NCBI RefSeq assembly: GCF_000829675.1
Contig: NZ_BBRX01000019.1
Location: 62,001 to 126,000, forward strand
Direction of reading: 5' to 3'
DNA: 64,000 nucleotides
Source of the DNA: Acinetobacter rudis
GTDB lineage: Bacteria > Pseudomonadota > Gammaproteobacteria > Pseudomonadales > Moraxellaceae
The notes beneath the pieces were generated by a model. That model was given only the letters and a program-made list of their open reading frames with translations, did no database searches and was not told the origin of the DNA. This document shows, one piece after another, positions 37,075 to 44,869 of this stretch (positions are counted from its first letter, which is position 1; every line of letters begins with the position of its first letter). The position numbers and the translations under genes are program-made.

Positions 37075-37106
37075 ATGACCATTTGCCGGATGTGGGAGAT
37101 CACATT

Positions 37107-38060
37107 ATGGATTCAATCGGCAATATCGGGCTATATATTGGATTTTTTACTATCGTTGCAGTCATGCTCTGCATCGATTTTTTAGGTTTTAAAAACAAAA
37201 AAGACCAAACTATTTCTATAAAATCAGCAGCGTACTGGAGTATTGCTTGGGTTAGTGTCGCGATGCTCTTTGCAGGAGGTCTATGGCTCTACCTACAAAA
37301 CACTGTCGGCGTTGCAATTGCTAATCAAAAAACAATGGAATATATCGCAGGTTATTTACTTGAAAAATCACTTGCGATTGATAACGTATTTGTCTGGTTA
37401 ATGATTTTTGCAGCTTTTGCTATACCGCCTGTATTACAACGCAAAATCTTACTGTATGGCGTACTTGGTGCGATTATATTACGGACCATTTTTATCTTTA
37501 TTGGTGCATGGTTTGTACAAGAGTTTTCATGGATTCTTTATATTTTTGGCGCGTTCTTGGTCTACACCGGGATCAAATTTTTCAAAGGCCAAGATGGAGA
37601 TGAAGACATCGAAGATATGCGTATGCTCAAGTGGTTACGTAAACATATGCGGATTACACCTAAATTAGAAGGCAATAAATTCTTTGTCCGTCAAAACGGT
37701 GTGCTGTGGGCTACGCCACTGTTTCTTGTTTTGATCTTAGTTGAAGCTTCCGATGTGATCTTCGCTGTTGACTCTATTCCAGCAATCTTTGCCGTCACTA
37801 GCGACCCATTCATTGTATTAACTGCAAACTTAATGGCAATCTTGGGCCTACGTGCAATGTTCTTCCTTTTAGCAGGTGCTGCTGAAAAGATGCATTATCT
37901 TCCTTATGGCTTAGGCATTATCTTAGTATTCATCGGTGCAAAAATGTTATTGCTTGATGTGTTCCACATGCCTATTTGGATCTCACTTGGCTTTATCGTT
38001 ATTGTTTTAGCGATCACAACATGGCTGTCCATTCGTTATCATAAAAAACAGTCTGTATAA
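37107..38060 (+). CDS. TerC/Alx family integral membrane protein
   Basis: A 317-aa, about 9-segment membrane protein. It has ... FLGFKNKKDQTISIKSAAYWSIAWV, EKSLAIDNVFVWLMIF, KILLYGVLGAIILRTIFI and VEASDVIFAVDSIPAIFAVTSDPFIV with the conserved acidic residues of TerC proteins. Alx-type members export Mn2+. I placed the start at ATG 37107 (MDSIGNIGLY) with GGGAG 8 bases before it; an in-frame TTG at 37020 lies inside the riboswitch terminator and cannot be the real start. Control by the upstream Mn riboswitch is very likely. Confidence 0.9.
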   Translation: MDSIGNIGLYIGFFTIVAVMLCIDFLGFKNKKDQTISIKSAAYWSIAWVSVAMLFAGGLWLYLQNTVGVAIANQKTMEYIAGYLLEKSLAIDNVFVWLMIFAAFAIPPVLQRKILLYGVLGAIILRTIFIFIGAWFVQEFSWILYIFGAFLVYTGIKFFKGQDGDEDIEDMRMLKWLRKHMRITPKLEGNKFFVRQNGVLWATPLFLVLILVEASDVIFAVDSIPAIFAVTSDPFIVLTANLMAILGLRAMFFLLAGAAEKMHYLPYGLGIILVFIGAKMLLLDVFHMPIWISLGFIVIVLAITTWLSIRYHKKQSV

Positions 38061-38100
38061 CATTGTATTGCTGTACTCAACGATCACCTTGTTCGTACAC

Positions 38101-38134
38101 GGCCCAAGCTAGAATTTAAGTTTGGGCCATTTTT
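38101..38134 (+). terminator. Intrinsic terminator after the TerC gene
   Basis: Stem GGCCCAAGCT/AGTTTGGGCC with an 8-base loop and T5. Its arms fall partly inside the 3' end of the convergent nucleotidyltransferase gene. Confidence 0.88.
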
Positions 38135-38666
38135 CTAAAAACCTTTTACTGTGTATACGTTGTAAAAATAGCGCATAACTCACCAAAGTATCATTCCAAC
38201 GCAGTTTTAACTGCATCAAATCGTCTAGGCCAAAAGGTGCAACGATCTTCAACTGATGATCGTTATCTAATGCAACCGCGATCGCAGTTGCAGTCTCAGG
38301 CCAAGTCGCCAGTGCCTGTTCAAGTGATTCATAAGCTTTAATCGGTTGACCTTGCTCAGTGCGATACCAATGATGTACATAAGCCTGATTGACCACATCC
38401 CATGTGTTTTCAGGAAATGCCTGTTGCAAAGCCGAAGTCAACTGCTGTTGTTCGTGTTGCCATGTCGTGCCAGCAGTCTGATCAAAATACACTACATCAA
38501 TCTCAGTTCCAAAGATCTCATAAGGTTGTTGATGTAACGCACTCCAAACCAAGTTACGTATCACGCCTGCAGCCAAATAGGCCTGAGGCTTTAAATGTCG
38601 CACGTACTGCAAACGCTGCATCAAATCCGAATGTCCTGCTAACAATTCACAAAAGTCTGAATGCAT
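38109..38666 (-). CDS. Nucleotidyltransferase family protein (DUF925/NTP_transf_6-like)
   Basis: A 185-aa protein with AYLAAGVIRNLVWSALH (a G.VRN helix), FGTEIDVVYFDQT (an acidic D.D-type strand) and LVDDLMQLKLRWN-like C-terminal block APFGLDDLMQLKLRWN. This matches the DUF925 group of predicted nucleotidyltransferases. The start MHSDFCELLAG at 38666 is chosen because earlier codons (to 38723) are not family-like. Substrate unknown. Confidence 0.8.
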   Translation of the reverse strand: MHSDFCELLAGHSDLMQRLQYVRHLKPQAYLAAGVIRNLVWSALHQQPYEIFGTEIDVVYFDQTAGTTWQHEQQQLTSALQQAFPENTWDVVNQAYVHHWYRTEQGQPIKAYESLEQALATWPETATAIAVALDNDHQLKIVAPFGLDDLMQLKLRWNDTLVSYALFLQRIHSKRFLEKWPKLKF

Positions 38667-38755
38667 ATTGATGCCGCTGCTCGCATAGGAAATCCAGCAT
38701 AGTGTCACACAAATCAGGTACAATCAGCTGAAAAAATAATTTAGTGGGTCTATTG

Positions 38756-40102
38756 ATGTCAGCAGTGATTGCTCCGAGTGCCGTTCGTGGCCGTTTTCTT
38801 GATATTCAGTCTTTAGTTGAAAAAAGTACCGATATACATGGCCAAGTCCGCTTTATTGAGGATGGGCTATTGATTACTGAACAAGGAAAAATCAAATGGT
38901 TTGGTCCTTGGGAACAAGGCCAACAGCATCTTCCTGCTGCACTTCACGTGGAACATTATCCTGAGCAACTGATTATCCCTGGACTGATTGATTGCCATAT
39001 CCATTTCCCACAAACAGAAATGGTCGGTGCTTATGGTGAACAGCTACTAGAGTGGCTAAATACTTATACTTTTCCAACTGAAATGCAGTTTAAAGATAAG
39101 GATTATGCCGATCAAATTGCTGCATTTTTTGTTCATGAGCTACTTAAAAACGGTACAACCACGGCGCTCGTATTTTGTACTGTTCACCCACAATCTGTAG
39201 ATGCCTTATTTGAAGCAGCAGAACGTCATCACATGCGCCTGATTGCAGGTAAAGTTTTAATGGATCGTCATGCTCCAGATGAACTTTGTGATACAGCTGA
39301 AAGTGCTTATGCAGACTCGAAAGCTTTGATTGAAAAATGGCATGGTAAAGGCCGTCACCTCTATGCCATTACACCTCGTTTTGCACCCACATCAACAGCA
39401 GAACAACTTGCCAAAGCAGGGCAGTTAAAAGCCGAATACCCAGATGTATATGTACACACTCATTTAAGTGAAAATAAAAATGAAATCGCTTGGGTTAAAT
39501 CACTCTTCCCAGATCATGAAAATTACTTGGATGTCTATCATCAACATGGCCTAACTGGCCAGCGTTCAGTCTTTGCACATTGTGTGCATTTAGAAGACAA
39601 AGAATGGCAATGCCTTCACGAAACTCACTCTGCAATAGCCTACTGTCCGAGTTCCAATCTATTTCTAGGCAGTGGTTTATTTCCATTGAAAAAAACATGG
39701 GAAAAACATGTCAAAGTTGGCCTAGGAACGGATATCGGAGCTGGCACAGCATTCTGTCAGTTGAACACTCTAGACCAAGCATATAAAGTGCAACAACTCC
39801 AAGGTGAGTCACTTTCTGCCTTTGAAGCGCTCTATCATGCAACTTTAGGTGCAGCTCAAGCACTCGATTTAGACGATAAGCTTGGTAATTTTAACGTAGG
39901 TAAGGAAGCAGACTTTGTGGTTCTCGATCTACAAGCAACGGCTTTACAACGTCTAAGACAACAACGTGCCCAAAATATCGAAGATGCATTATTTGCGCTG
40001 ATGATTATGGGAGATGATCGTAATATTCAATCTACCTATGTTTATGGACAAAAAGCCTATGAACAAAAAAACGCCCAAAGCAGCAGCAACCAAGCACACT
40101 AA
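38756..40102 (+). CDS. guaD: Guanine deaminase
   Basis: A 448-aa amidohydrolase converting guanine to xanthine and ammonia. Zinc and catalytic motifs: GLIDCHIHFPQTEMVGAYGEQLLEWL, HTHLSENKNEI, FAHCVHLEDKE, CPSSNLFLGSGLFPL and GTDIGAGTAF. All are intact. The ATG at 38756 is preferred over an in-frame GTG at 38744. hpt, another purine salvage gene, lies just downstream, so the pair handles free purine bases. A small ORF overlaps its 3' end. Confidence 0.95.
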   Translation: MSAVIAPSAVRGRFLDIQSLVEKSTDIHGQVRFIEDGLLITEQGKIKWFGPWEQGQQHLPAALHVEHYPEQLIIPGLIDCHIHFPQTEMVGAYGEQLLEWLNTYTFPTEMQFKDKDYADQIAAFFVHELLKNGTTTALVFCTVHPQSVDALFEAAERHHMRLIAGKVLMDRHAPDELCDTAESAYADSKALIEKWHGKGRHLYAITPRFAPTSTAEQLAKAGQLKAEYPDVYVHTHLSENKNEIAWVKSLFPDHENYLDVYHQHGLTGQRSVFAHCVHLEDKEWQCLHETHSAIAYCPSSNLFLGSGLFPLKKTWEKHVKVGLGTDIGAGTAFCQLNTLDQAYKVQQLQGESLSAFEALYHATLGAAQALDLDDKLGNFNVGKEADFVVLDLQATALQRLRQQRAQNIEDALFALMIMGDDRNIQSTYVYGQKAYEQKNAQSSSNQAH

Positions 40103-40175
40103 AACCATACTCGTCATCGTTGGTCTCATCGCCGCAAGTTTAATCTTGCGCGGTGATCAGCCAAAAAAACCATGA
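40059..40175 (+). CDS. Small single-span membrane protein overlapping guaD end
   Basis: A 38-aa ORF in another frame from guaD: a basic N-terminus MNKKTPKAAATKHTK, one hydrophobic span TILVIVGLIAASLIL and a short charged tail RGDQPKKP. It overlaps the last 44 bases of guaD, suggesting translational coupling. In-frame ATGs also occur at 40038 and 40044, and there is no strong ribosome site, so the start is uncertain. No family recognised. It could be chance, but the basic-hydrophobic-basic pattern argues for a real protein. Confidence 0.4.
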   Translation: MNKKTPKAAATKHTKTILVIVGLIAASLILRGDQPKKP

Positions 40176-40295
40176 TGATGTGATTGTATCGGCAAAAAAA
40201 GCTGCGCCCATGTCATATATGTTTTAAAATTGGTGGCATCGTTCTGTTTTTTCGCAACAGAAAATTAATTTAAATAAAATCTTAGGTAACCCTCC

Positions 40296-40823
40296 ATGAC
40301 TGTTGAAATGAGTGTAATGATTTCTACTGAAGAAATTCAGGCAAAAGTCAAACAACTCGGTGAACTGATCAATGCACACTACGCTCAAAGCGAGAAAGAA
40401 TTGGTATTGATTGGTCTACTTCGTGGCTCTGTAATTTTTATGGCAGATTTGTGCCGTTGCATCGCTAAACCACATGAACTTGATTTTATGACTGTTTCTA
40501 GTTACGGCAGATCTACTGTCTCTAGTGGTGAAGTTAAAATCTTAAAAGATCTTGATGGTGAAATTCGCGGTAAAGATGTACTTGTTGTTGAAGATATCAT
40601 CGATTCAGGCAATACCCTCAGCAAGGTATTGGAAGTTTTAAAAACGCGTGGCCCGAATTCAATTGAACTCTGTACCTTAGTGAGCAAACCATCACGTCGT
40701 GAGATTGACTTAGATGTTCGCTTCTTAGGTTTTGAAGTTGAAGACCGCTTTATCGTTGGATATGGCCTTGATTACGATCAAAAATATCGTCATTTACCTT
40801 TTATTGGTGAAATTGGTTTGTAA
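40296..40823 (+). CDS. hpt: Hypoxanthine phosphoribosyltransferase
   Basis: A 175-aa purine salvage enzyme joining PRPP to hypoxanthine (or guanine). The PRPP-binding motif VLVVEDIIDSGNTL is near 98-111, LIGLLRGSVIFMADL near 44-58 forms the early loop and the flexible loop MTVSSYGRSTVSSG is intact. It stands after guaD, whose product xanthine and substrate guanine belong to the same pathway. A hairpin follows (40836-40867). Confidence 0.94.
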   Translation: MTVEMSVMISTEEIQAKVKQLGELINAHYAQSEKELVLIGLLRGSVIFMADLCRCIAKPHELDFMTVSSYGRSTVSSGEVKILKDLDGEIRGKDVLVVEDIIDSGNTLSKVLEVLKTRGPNSIELCTLVSKPSRREIDLDVRFLGFEVEDRFIVGYGLDYDQKYRHLPFIGEIGL

Positions 40824-40835
40824 TCCTGATCCATT

Positions 40836-40867
40836 GCGATAATCCATGCAACAGCATGGGTTATCGC
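40836..40867 (+). terminator. Hairpin after hpt
   Basis: GCGATAATCCATGC pairs with GCATGGGTTATCGC around a 4-base loop, with one G-T pair. No T run directly follows. Confidence 0.55.
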
Positions 40868-41010
40868 TGACTAAATATTATTTATTGACAAAAAATAACA
40901 AGATATCTTTACTCTAAAGTACCTTTACGATGAAAAATACAGCAATATTTAATTGTTTTTCTATGTTAGCCTTAAAAAAAGTCATCAAATAAACAAAAGG
41001 AAAAAAGCAT

Positions 41011-41262
41011 ATGTGGACTCTAATTGTTGCTATTGTTGTGGGCTTTATCGCAGGACTAATTGCACGAGCTATTTATCCTGGGAATAATAATGCAGGTTTC
41101 ATTGTCACTACTTTATTAGGGATTGCAGGCTCAGTCATTGCGACCTATGGTGGACGCTTTTTAGGGATCTATGCAGAAAATTCATCTGCTGGCTTTATTG
41201 CTTCTATCGTTGGCGCTGTTGTGATCTTGCTGCTTTATCACTTCTTCACAAAACGAAGTTAA
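41011..41262 (+). CDS. GlsB/YeaQ/YmgE family stress membrane protein
   Basis: An 83-aa protein with three hydrophobic segments: VVGFIAGLIARAIYPGNNNAGFIVTTLLGIAGSVIATYGG and the C-terminal FIASIVGAVVILLLYHFF. This is the transglycosylase-associated (GlsB/YeaQ) pattern, a family induced in stationary or stress conditions with no defined activity. AAAGGAAAA lies just before the ATG. A strong terminator follows. Confidence 0.9.
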   Translation: MWTLIVAIVVGFIAGLIARAIYPGNNNAGFIVTTLLGIAGSVIATYGGRFLGIYAENSSAGFIASIVGAVVILLLYHFFTKRS

Positions 41263-41297
41263 CTTAAAAAATCCAGTCAAATTCTTCAAATGTTGTC

Positions 41298-41330
41298 AAA
41301 AAACCCAAGCTATCAATCGCTTGGGTTTTT
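41298..41330. terminator. Bidirectional intrinsic terminator
   Basis: AAAAAACCCAAGC and GCTTGGGTTTTT form a stem flanked by A and T runs, between the GlsB-like gene and convergent dsbC. Confidence 0.9.
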
Positions 41331-41355
41331 ATTATTTCGTTTAAATTTCAATATA

Positions 41356-42057
41356 TTACAAGCCCATTTTTTGCCACAGTTTTTCAATTTCAGCAGCAGG
41401 GTAGGCACCCATAACTTTATGACCATTTTCAAAAATAATCGCAGGTGTTCCAAACAAAGCCAACTGCTCACCCAAAGCCAAGTTACGCTCTATGGGGGTA
41501 CTACAGTTTGCAGCAGCATTCGGCTGTATACCTTTTTGCATTAGATTTGACCAAGCTAAAGCAGGGTTTGCTGAGCACCATACTTGCTTAGATGGAATAA
41601 TCGACTGCGCTTTAAGTGGATATAAAAAAGTATAAATCGTGACATTATTGAGTTGCTGGAGGTTTGCATCCAAAGTTTTGCAATATGGACAATTCGGATC
41701 AGAGAAAACCACCAATTGACGTTGACCATTGCCTTTCACAGTTTTAATTGCATCTTGCAAAGCAAGTTTTTTCATATCAATACGATTATTCTCTAACACC
41801 ATATCCTTAGTCAGGTTTCGATGATCTTTTAGGCGAATCATCGACCCTACAAACAAATATTGTGCCTGCTCATTGATATACACCACCTGATTATCCATAA
41901 CTGCACTGTATAAGCCTGACATCTCTGTTGGCTTAATATGGGTCAGTTTAATATTTGGATACTGCTGAGCCAGACGTGTTTTTACAAGCTCCACATTCGC
42001 AAAAGCAGATACATTAACACCCAATAACAGTGCAAGTGCCATCATTTTTTTCAGCAT
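41356..42057 (-). CDS. dsbC: Disulfide isomerase DsbC
   Basis: A 233-aa periplasmic thioredoxin-fold isomerase with a signal peptide (MLKKMMALALLLGVNVSAFA), an N-terminal dimerisation region and the active site CPYC in VVFSDPNCPYCKTLD, followed by the cis-proline block GTPAI. It reshuffles wrong disulfides and is kept reduced by DsbD. It complements DsbB encoded earlier. An in-frame GTG at 42066 is the alternative start. Confidence 0.92.
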   Translation of the reverse strand: MLKKMMALALLLGVNVSAFANVELVKTRLAQQYPNIKLTHIKPTEMSGLYSAVMDNQVVYINEQAQYLFVGSMIRLKDHRNLTKDMVLENNRIDMKKLALQDAIKTVKGNGQRQLVVFSDPNCPYCKTLDANLQQLNNVTIYTFLYPLKAQSIIPSKQVWCSANPALAWSNLMQKGIQPNAAANCSTPIERNLALGEQLALFGTPAIIFENGHKVMGAYPAAEIEKLWQKMGL

Positions 42058-42127
42058 AATCTTCACAACTTAGAGATTTGGATCAGATCGGTATTTTAAA
42101 CGCAATCAACCATCGGTGTATAAGGGA

Positions 42128-43132
42128 TTAACGTTGCAACATGACTTTACTTGATCCACGTGAAACCATTGTGAACTGTGCTGGTGGGTTAATTTCAATA
42201 GATAAATGGACCACACGTGAAAAGCCAGCTAAATAAGCACGTAAATCATCAGCATGAACGCGTTGTTTTGTATACTCAACGACCAAAATACAAGCAAATT
42301 TATCTTGTGCAACTTTCCATACATGCAAATCAGTCAATTTCAAGGCTGATGGATACAGTTCTATTGCTTGCTTGATATCTAAAACAATCGGTTCATCCAT
42401 TTCAGCATCAATTAAAGTCTTACCACTTTCTCGAATGAGTCCCCAAGACCATTTTGCAACCAAAACTGCACCAACAATCCCCAAAAGCGCATCTAGAAAA
42501 GTCCAACCAAAATATTTTCCAGCGAATAAAGCCAGTATGGCTAGAACAGAAGTTACTGCGTCTGCAACCACATGTAAAAATGCAGCTTTTTGATTTAAAT
42601 CAGCATGTTGTTGGCCTGATCCATGCTCATGGTGATGGTGATGGTGATGGTGATGGTGATGGTGATGGTGATGGTGAGCATGTTGATCTTTTAGCAACCA
42701 AGCACAGATTAAATTCACCAAAAGCCCTGCAATCGCGATCGGAATTGCTTCCTGATAATGAATAGTCACAGGATGAATTAATCGCTCTATCGATTGAAAG
42801 ATCATCGATGCTGCCACCAATAATAATAAAATTGCACTGCTATATGCCGCAAGAATCTCTATTTTCCATGTACCAAAGTTAAAACGTGGATCATCTGCAT
42901 AATGCTGTGCAGCGCGATAAGCAACATAAGCCAAACCAAGAGCAAGCATATGTGAACTCATATGCCAACCATCGGCAAGTAAGGCCATCGAATTAAAGAC
43001 CCAACCGCCCCAGATCTCAAAAAACATCATGCCGCCAGTGAGTAGAGCAGCATATAAAATTTTCTTTTGTGCTAATAAGTTAGCTTGATTAAATTGATGT
43101 GAATGTTGACGTGAGACCGGTTGTAGTTGCAT
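42128..43132 (-). CDS. Cation diffusion facilitator (DmeF-like) metal exporter
   Basis: A 334-aa CDF transporter with six membrane segments. Metal-site residues are visible in LLADGWHMSSH (D54, H57) and VVADAVTSVLAI. The cytosolic loop between segments 4 and 5 is extremely His-rich: H151 then 16 consecutive His (153-168) and H170, encoded by an ATGGTG repeat. Such loops sense or buffer metal. The divergent RcnR-like repressor with the H3/C35/H60/H64 signature suggests Co2+/Ni2+ as substrate, as in DmeRF systems; zinc is the alternative. The CDF C-terminal domain is present. Confidence 0.88.
   Translation of the reverse strand: MQLQPVSRQHSHQFNQANLLAQKKILYAALLTGGMMFFEIWGGWVFNSMALLADGWHMSSHMLALGLAYVAYRAAQHYADDPRFNFGTWKIEILAAYSSAILLLLVAASMIFQSIERLIHPVTIHYQEAIPIAIAGLLVNLICAWLLKDQHAHHHHHHHHHHHHHHHHEHGSGQQHADLNQKAAFLHVVADAVTSVLAILALFAGKYFGWTFLDALLGIVGAVLVAKWSWGLIRESGKTLIDAEMDEPIVLDIKQAIELYPSALKLTDLHVWKVAQDKFACILVVEYTKQRVHADDLRAYLAGFSRVVHLSIEINPPAQFTMVSRGSSKVMLQR
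42152..42167. other. Candidate parS site
   Basis: TGATCCACGTGAAACC, inside the CDF gene, differs by one base from a mix of known ParB-binding sites (TGTTCCACGTGAAACC) and by two from the Pseudomonas form. It is about 11 kb from dnaA, where parS sites are expected. Confidence 0.3.
42629..42676 (+). repeat. ATGGTG microsatellite, eight units
   Basis: Eight perfect ATGGTG units in a row (48 bases), coding for 16 His on the minus strand. The unit is 6 bases, so changes in copy number keep the frame and alter only loop length. Confidence 0.97.
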
Positions 43133-43146
43133 GATGAAGAACTCTC

Positions 43147-43206
43147 AATATACTCCCCCAGAGTATATTATCAAATTCAAAAATATACTATAAGGGGGAG
43201 TATTCC
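43147..43206. promoter_or_regulatory. Two RcnR/DmeR-type operators in the divergent promoter
   Basis: Operator 1: AATATACTC-CCCCA-GAGTATATT (43147-43169), with perfect 9-base arms around a C tract. Operator 2: a reverse-oriented copy with GGGGGAGTATT and an ATACT..AGTAT arm (43182-43206). TACT-Gn-AGTA is the site bound by RcnR. The two sit between the exporter and repressor genes. Confidence 0.75.
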
Positions 43207-43223
43207 ATTCGAGGTGGTCATTT

Positions 43224-43490
43224 ATGGGTCATTTACATCAAGATAAGAAAATCTTAAATCGAGTCAAACGCTTACAAGGACAAATGCGTGCTGTTGAAGA
43301 GTCTTTACTGCAAGAAGATCACCACTGTATTGACGTTCTACAGCAAGTTGCAGCGATTAAAGGCGCATTGAATGGTCTCATGAATGAACTCATTGAAATG
43401 CATCTACAGCATCACGTCATTACCGACCCCAATGCGATTGATCAGCAACAACTAGAAGAGTTTCTTAAACTTTTTAAACGTTACAACTAA
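43224..43490 (+). CDS. RcnR/FrmR family metal-responsive repressor
   Basis: An 88-aa all-helical CsoR/RcnR family repressor. It has H3 at the N-terminus, C35, H60 and H64, the four ligands used by RcnR to bind Co2+/Ni2+; a formaldehyde sensor (FrmR) or copper sensor (CsoR) would differ in this set. It is divergent from the CDF exporter, with two operators between, so metal should release repression of the exporter. GAGGTGG lies before the ATG. Confidence 0.88.
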   Translation: MGHLHQDKKILNRVKRLQGQMRAVEESLLQEDHHCIDVLQQVAAIKGALNGLMNELIEMHLQHHVITDPNAIDQQQLEEFLKLFKRYN

Positions 43491-43503
43491 ATCATCGCCA
43501 AGT

Positions 43504-43522
43504 GTGCTGGGCGAGCACTTTT
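43504..43522 (+). terminator. Short intrinsic terminator after the RcnR-like gene
   Basis: GTGCT-GGGCG-AGCAC then TTTT. Short stem, so moderate strength. Confidence 0.5.
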
Positions 43523-43634
43523 AACTTGACCCACGTCAGTTTCAATTTTAATCTGATTTGTATCGCATCATATCAATGCTGATCTCATAGATTTATCAGA
43601 TTGGCGTGTTCCCCACTTTAAAGCACACACATCT

Positions 43635-44816
43635 ATGAAAAATCAATCATGGCGTTCATTTGCTCTGATCAGCCTAGCGCTTTGTATGGGGACAATTGGT
43701 ACCGCCTTACCCAGTCCGCTATACCCACTCTATCAACAGCTTTGGCAACTGCTTCCAAGCCATATTAGCTATATTTTTATTGCATATATGTTGGGTTGTC
43801 TCAGTACTTTATTATTTTTGGGGCGTACCAGTAATAGTATTGGAATTATTCGGACATTACAGGTGGGGCTGTTCTTTACAATTTGCGGTTTAATCGCTTC
43901 TGTGCTGGCCAGTAATGCTTACATCTTAGCTTTTGGGCGATTTATTATTGGTATTGCCTCTGGTCTGATCACAACATCTGCCATGCTGGGTTTAATTTAT
44001 ACCATTCCAGACTCATTTAAAGCTCAAGCACCACAGCTCAGTGCCGTTTTAACAGGTGTGGGCTTCGGCCTTGGTCCAATTACAGGCGGTCTGATTGCCC
44101 AGTTTTCAGCACACCCTTTGGTTACTCCTTATATCCCAATTATTATCATTGCATGTTTTAGTTTTATCAGTCTGTTTAGCGTCAAACTTCCAAGCATCGA
44201 AAAACAAAAATTTTCCATTGCACCTCATGTAGAGCGCCCCGCAGCTCAATACAAAGCCAAATTTTATATTGCCAGTTTTGCGGCTTTTTCGGCCTTTGCA
44301 ACTTTTAGCTTATTTGCTTCACTCGCTCCATCATTTATCAAAGATATCATTGCTTGGCATGGCCCCTTGGTCAGTGGCTTGACTGTAAGTGGTATTTTAC
44401 TTGCTTCTGTGTCCGTTCAAATTTTTGCTAAAGGTTTGCATATGCAACGTAGTTTGCAATATGGGCTCATCATGTTATTGCTCAGCTTTGCATTACTGAC
44501 CCTTTGCTTGACCTTACACTGGAGTTCATTGTTCTTTGTCAGTGTCCTTGCCGCAGGAATGGGACATGGCCTATGCCTCATGGGCGCATTTTCCCTGATC
44601 CATCACATGACCGACATTGAAAATCGTGCTGCAGTCGTTGCCACCTATTTATTTATCGCGTATTGGGGAAGTATCCTTCCGATTGCAATGGTCGGATTTT
44701 TATCTGATCTTGGTGGTTTTAATTTAGGTGTGCTGAGCTTCTGCGGATTTATGGGTCTACTGTGTATGGCGCTACTCTTACAATTTAGACGTCATTTTGT
44801 AACTCCTTCAGCTTAA
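43635..44816 (+). CDS. MFS transporter
   Basis: A 393-aa, 12-segment major facilitator. The first segment runs into GTIGTALPSPLYPLYQ; FGLGPITGGLIAQFSAHP in segment 5 is the antiporter (motif C) region. It resembles drug:H+ antiporters. It is followed 54 bp later by an AraC-type regulator on the same strand, which could control it. The substrate is unknown. Confidence 0.83.
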   Translation: MKNQSWRSFALISLALCMGTIGTALPSPLYPLYQQLWQLLPSHISYIFIAYMLGCLSTLLFLGRTSNSIGIIRTLQVGLFFTICGLIASVLASNAYILAFGRFIIGIASGLITTSAMLGLIYTIPDSFKAQAPQLSAVLTGVGFGLGPITGGLIAQFSAHPLVTPYIPIIIIACFSFISLFSVKLPSIEKQKFSIAPHVERPAAQYKAKFYIASFAAFSAFATFSLFASLAPSFIKDIIAWHGPLVSGLTVSGILLASVSVQIFAKGLHMQRSLQYGLIMLLLSFALLTLCLTLHWSSLFFVSVLAAGMGHGLCLMGAFSLIHHMTDIENRAAVVATYLFIAYWGSILPIAMVGFLSDLGGFNLGVLSFCGFMGLLCMALLLQFRRHFVTPSA

Positions 44817-44869
44817 ATATAGCAATTTTGTTCTATACGAGGGTAAAACTGCTTTTAAACTAAACCCAG

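Noticed and set aside
37020..37106. N-terminal extension of the TerC gene from a TTG start
   Set aside because: It lies inside the riboswitch terminator region and the sequence is not family-like; GGGAG precedes ATG 37107.
38943..38957. CACGTGGAACA in guaD as a parS site
   Set aside because: Only the right half matches; the left half has three mismatches.
42454..42765. Plus-strand ORF rich in Gly-Asp repeats across the CDF gene
   Set aside because: It is the antisense reading of the polyhistidine ATGGTG repeat; the minus-strand CDF protein is clearly the real gene.
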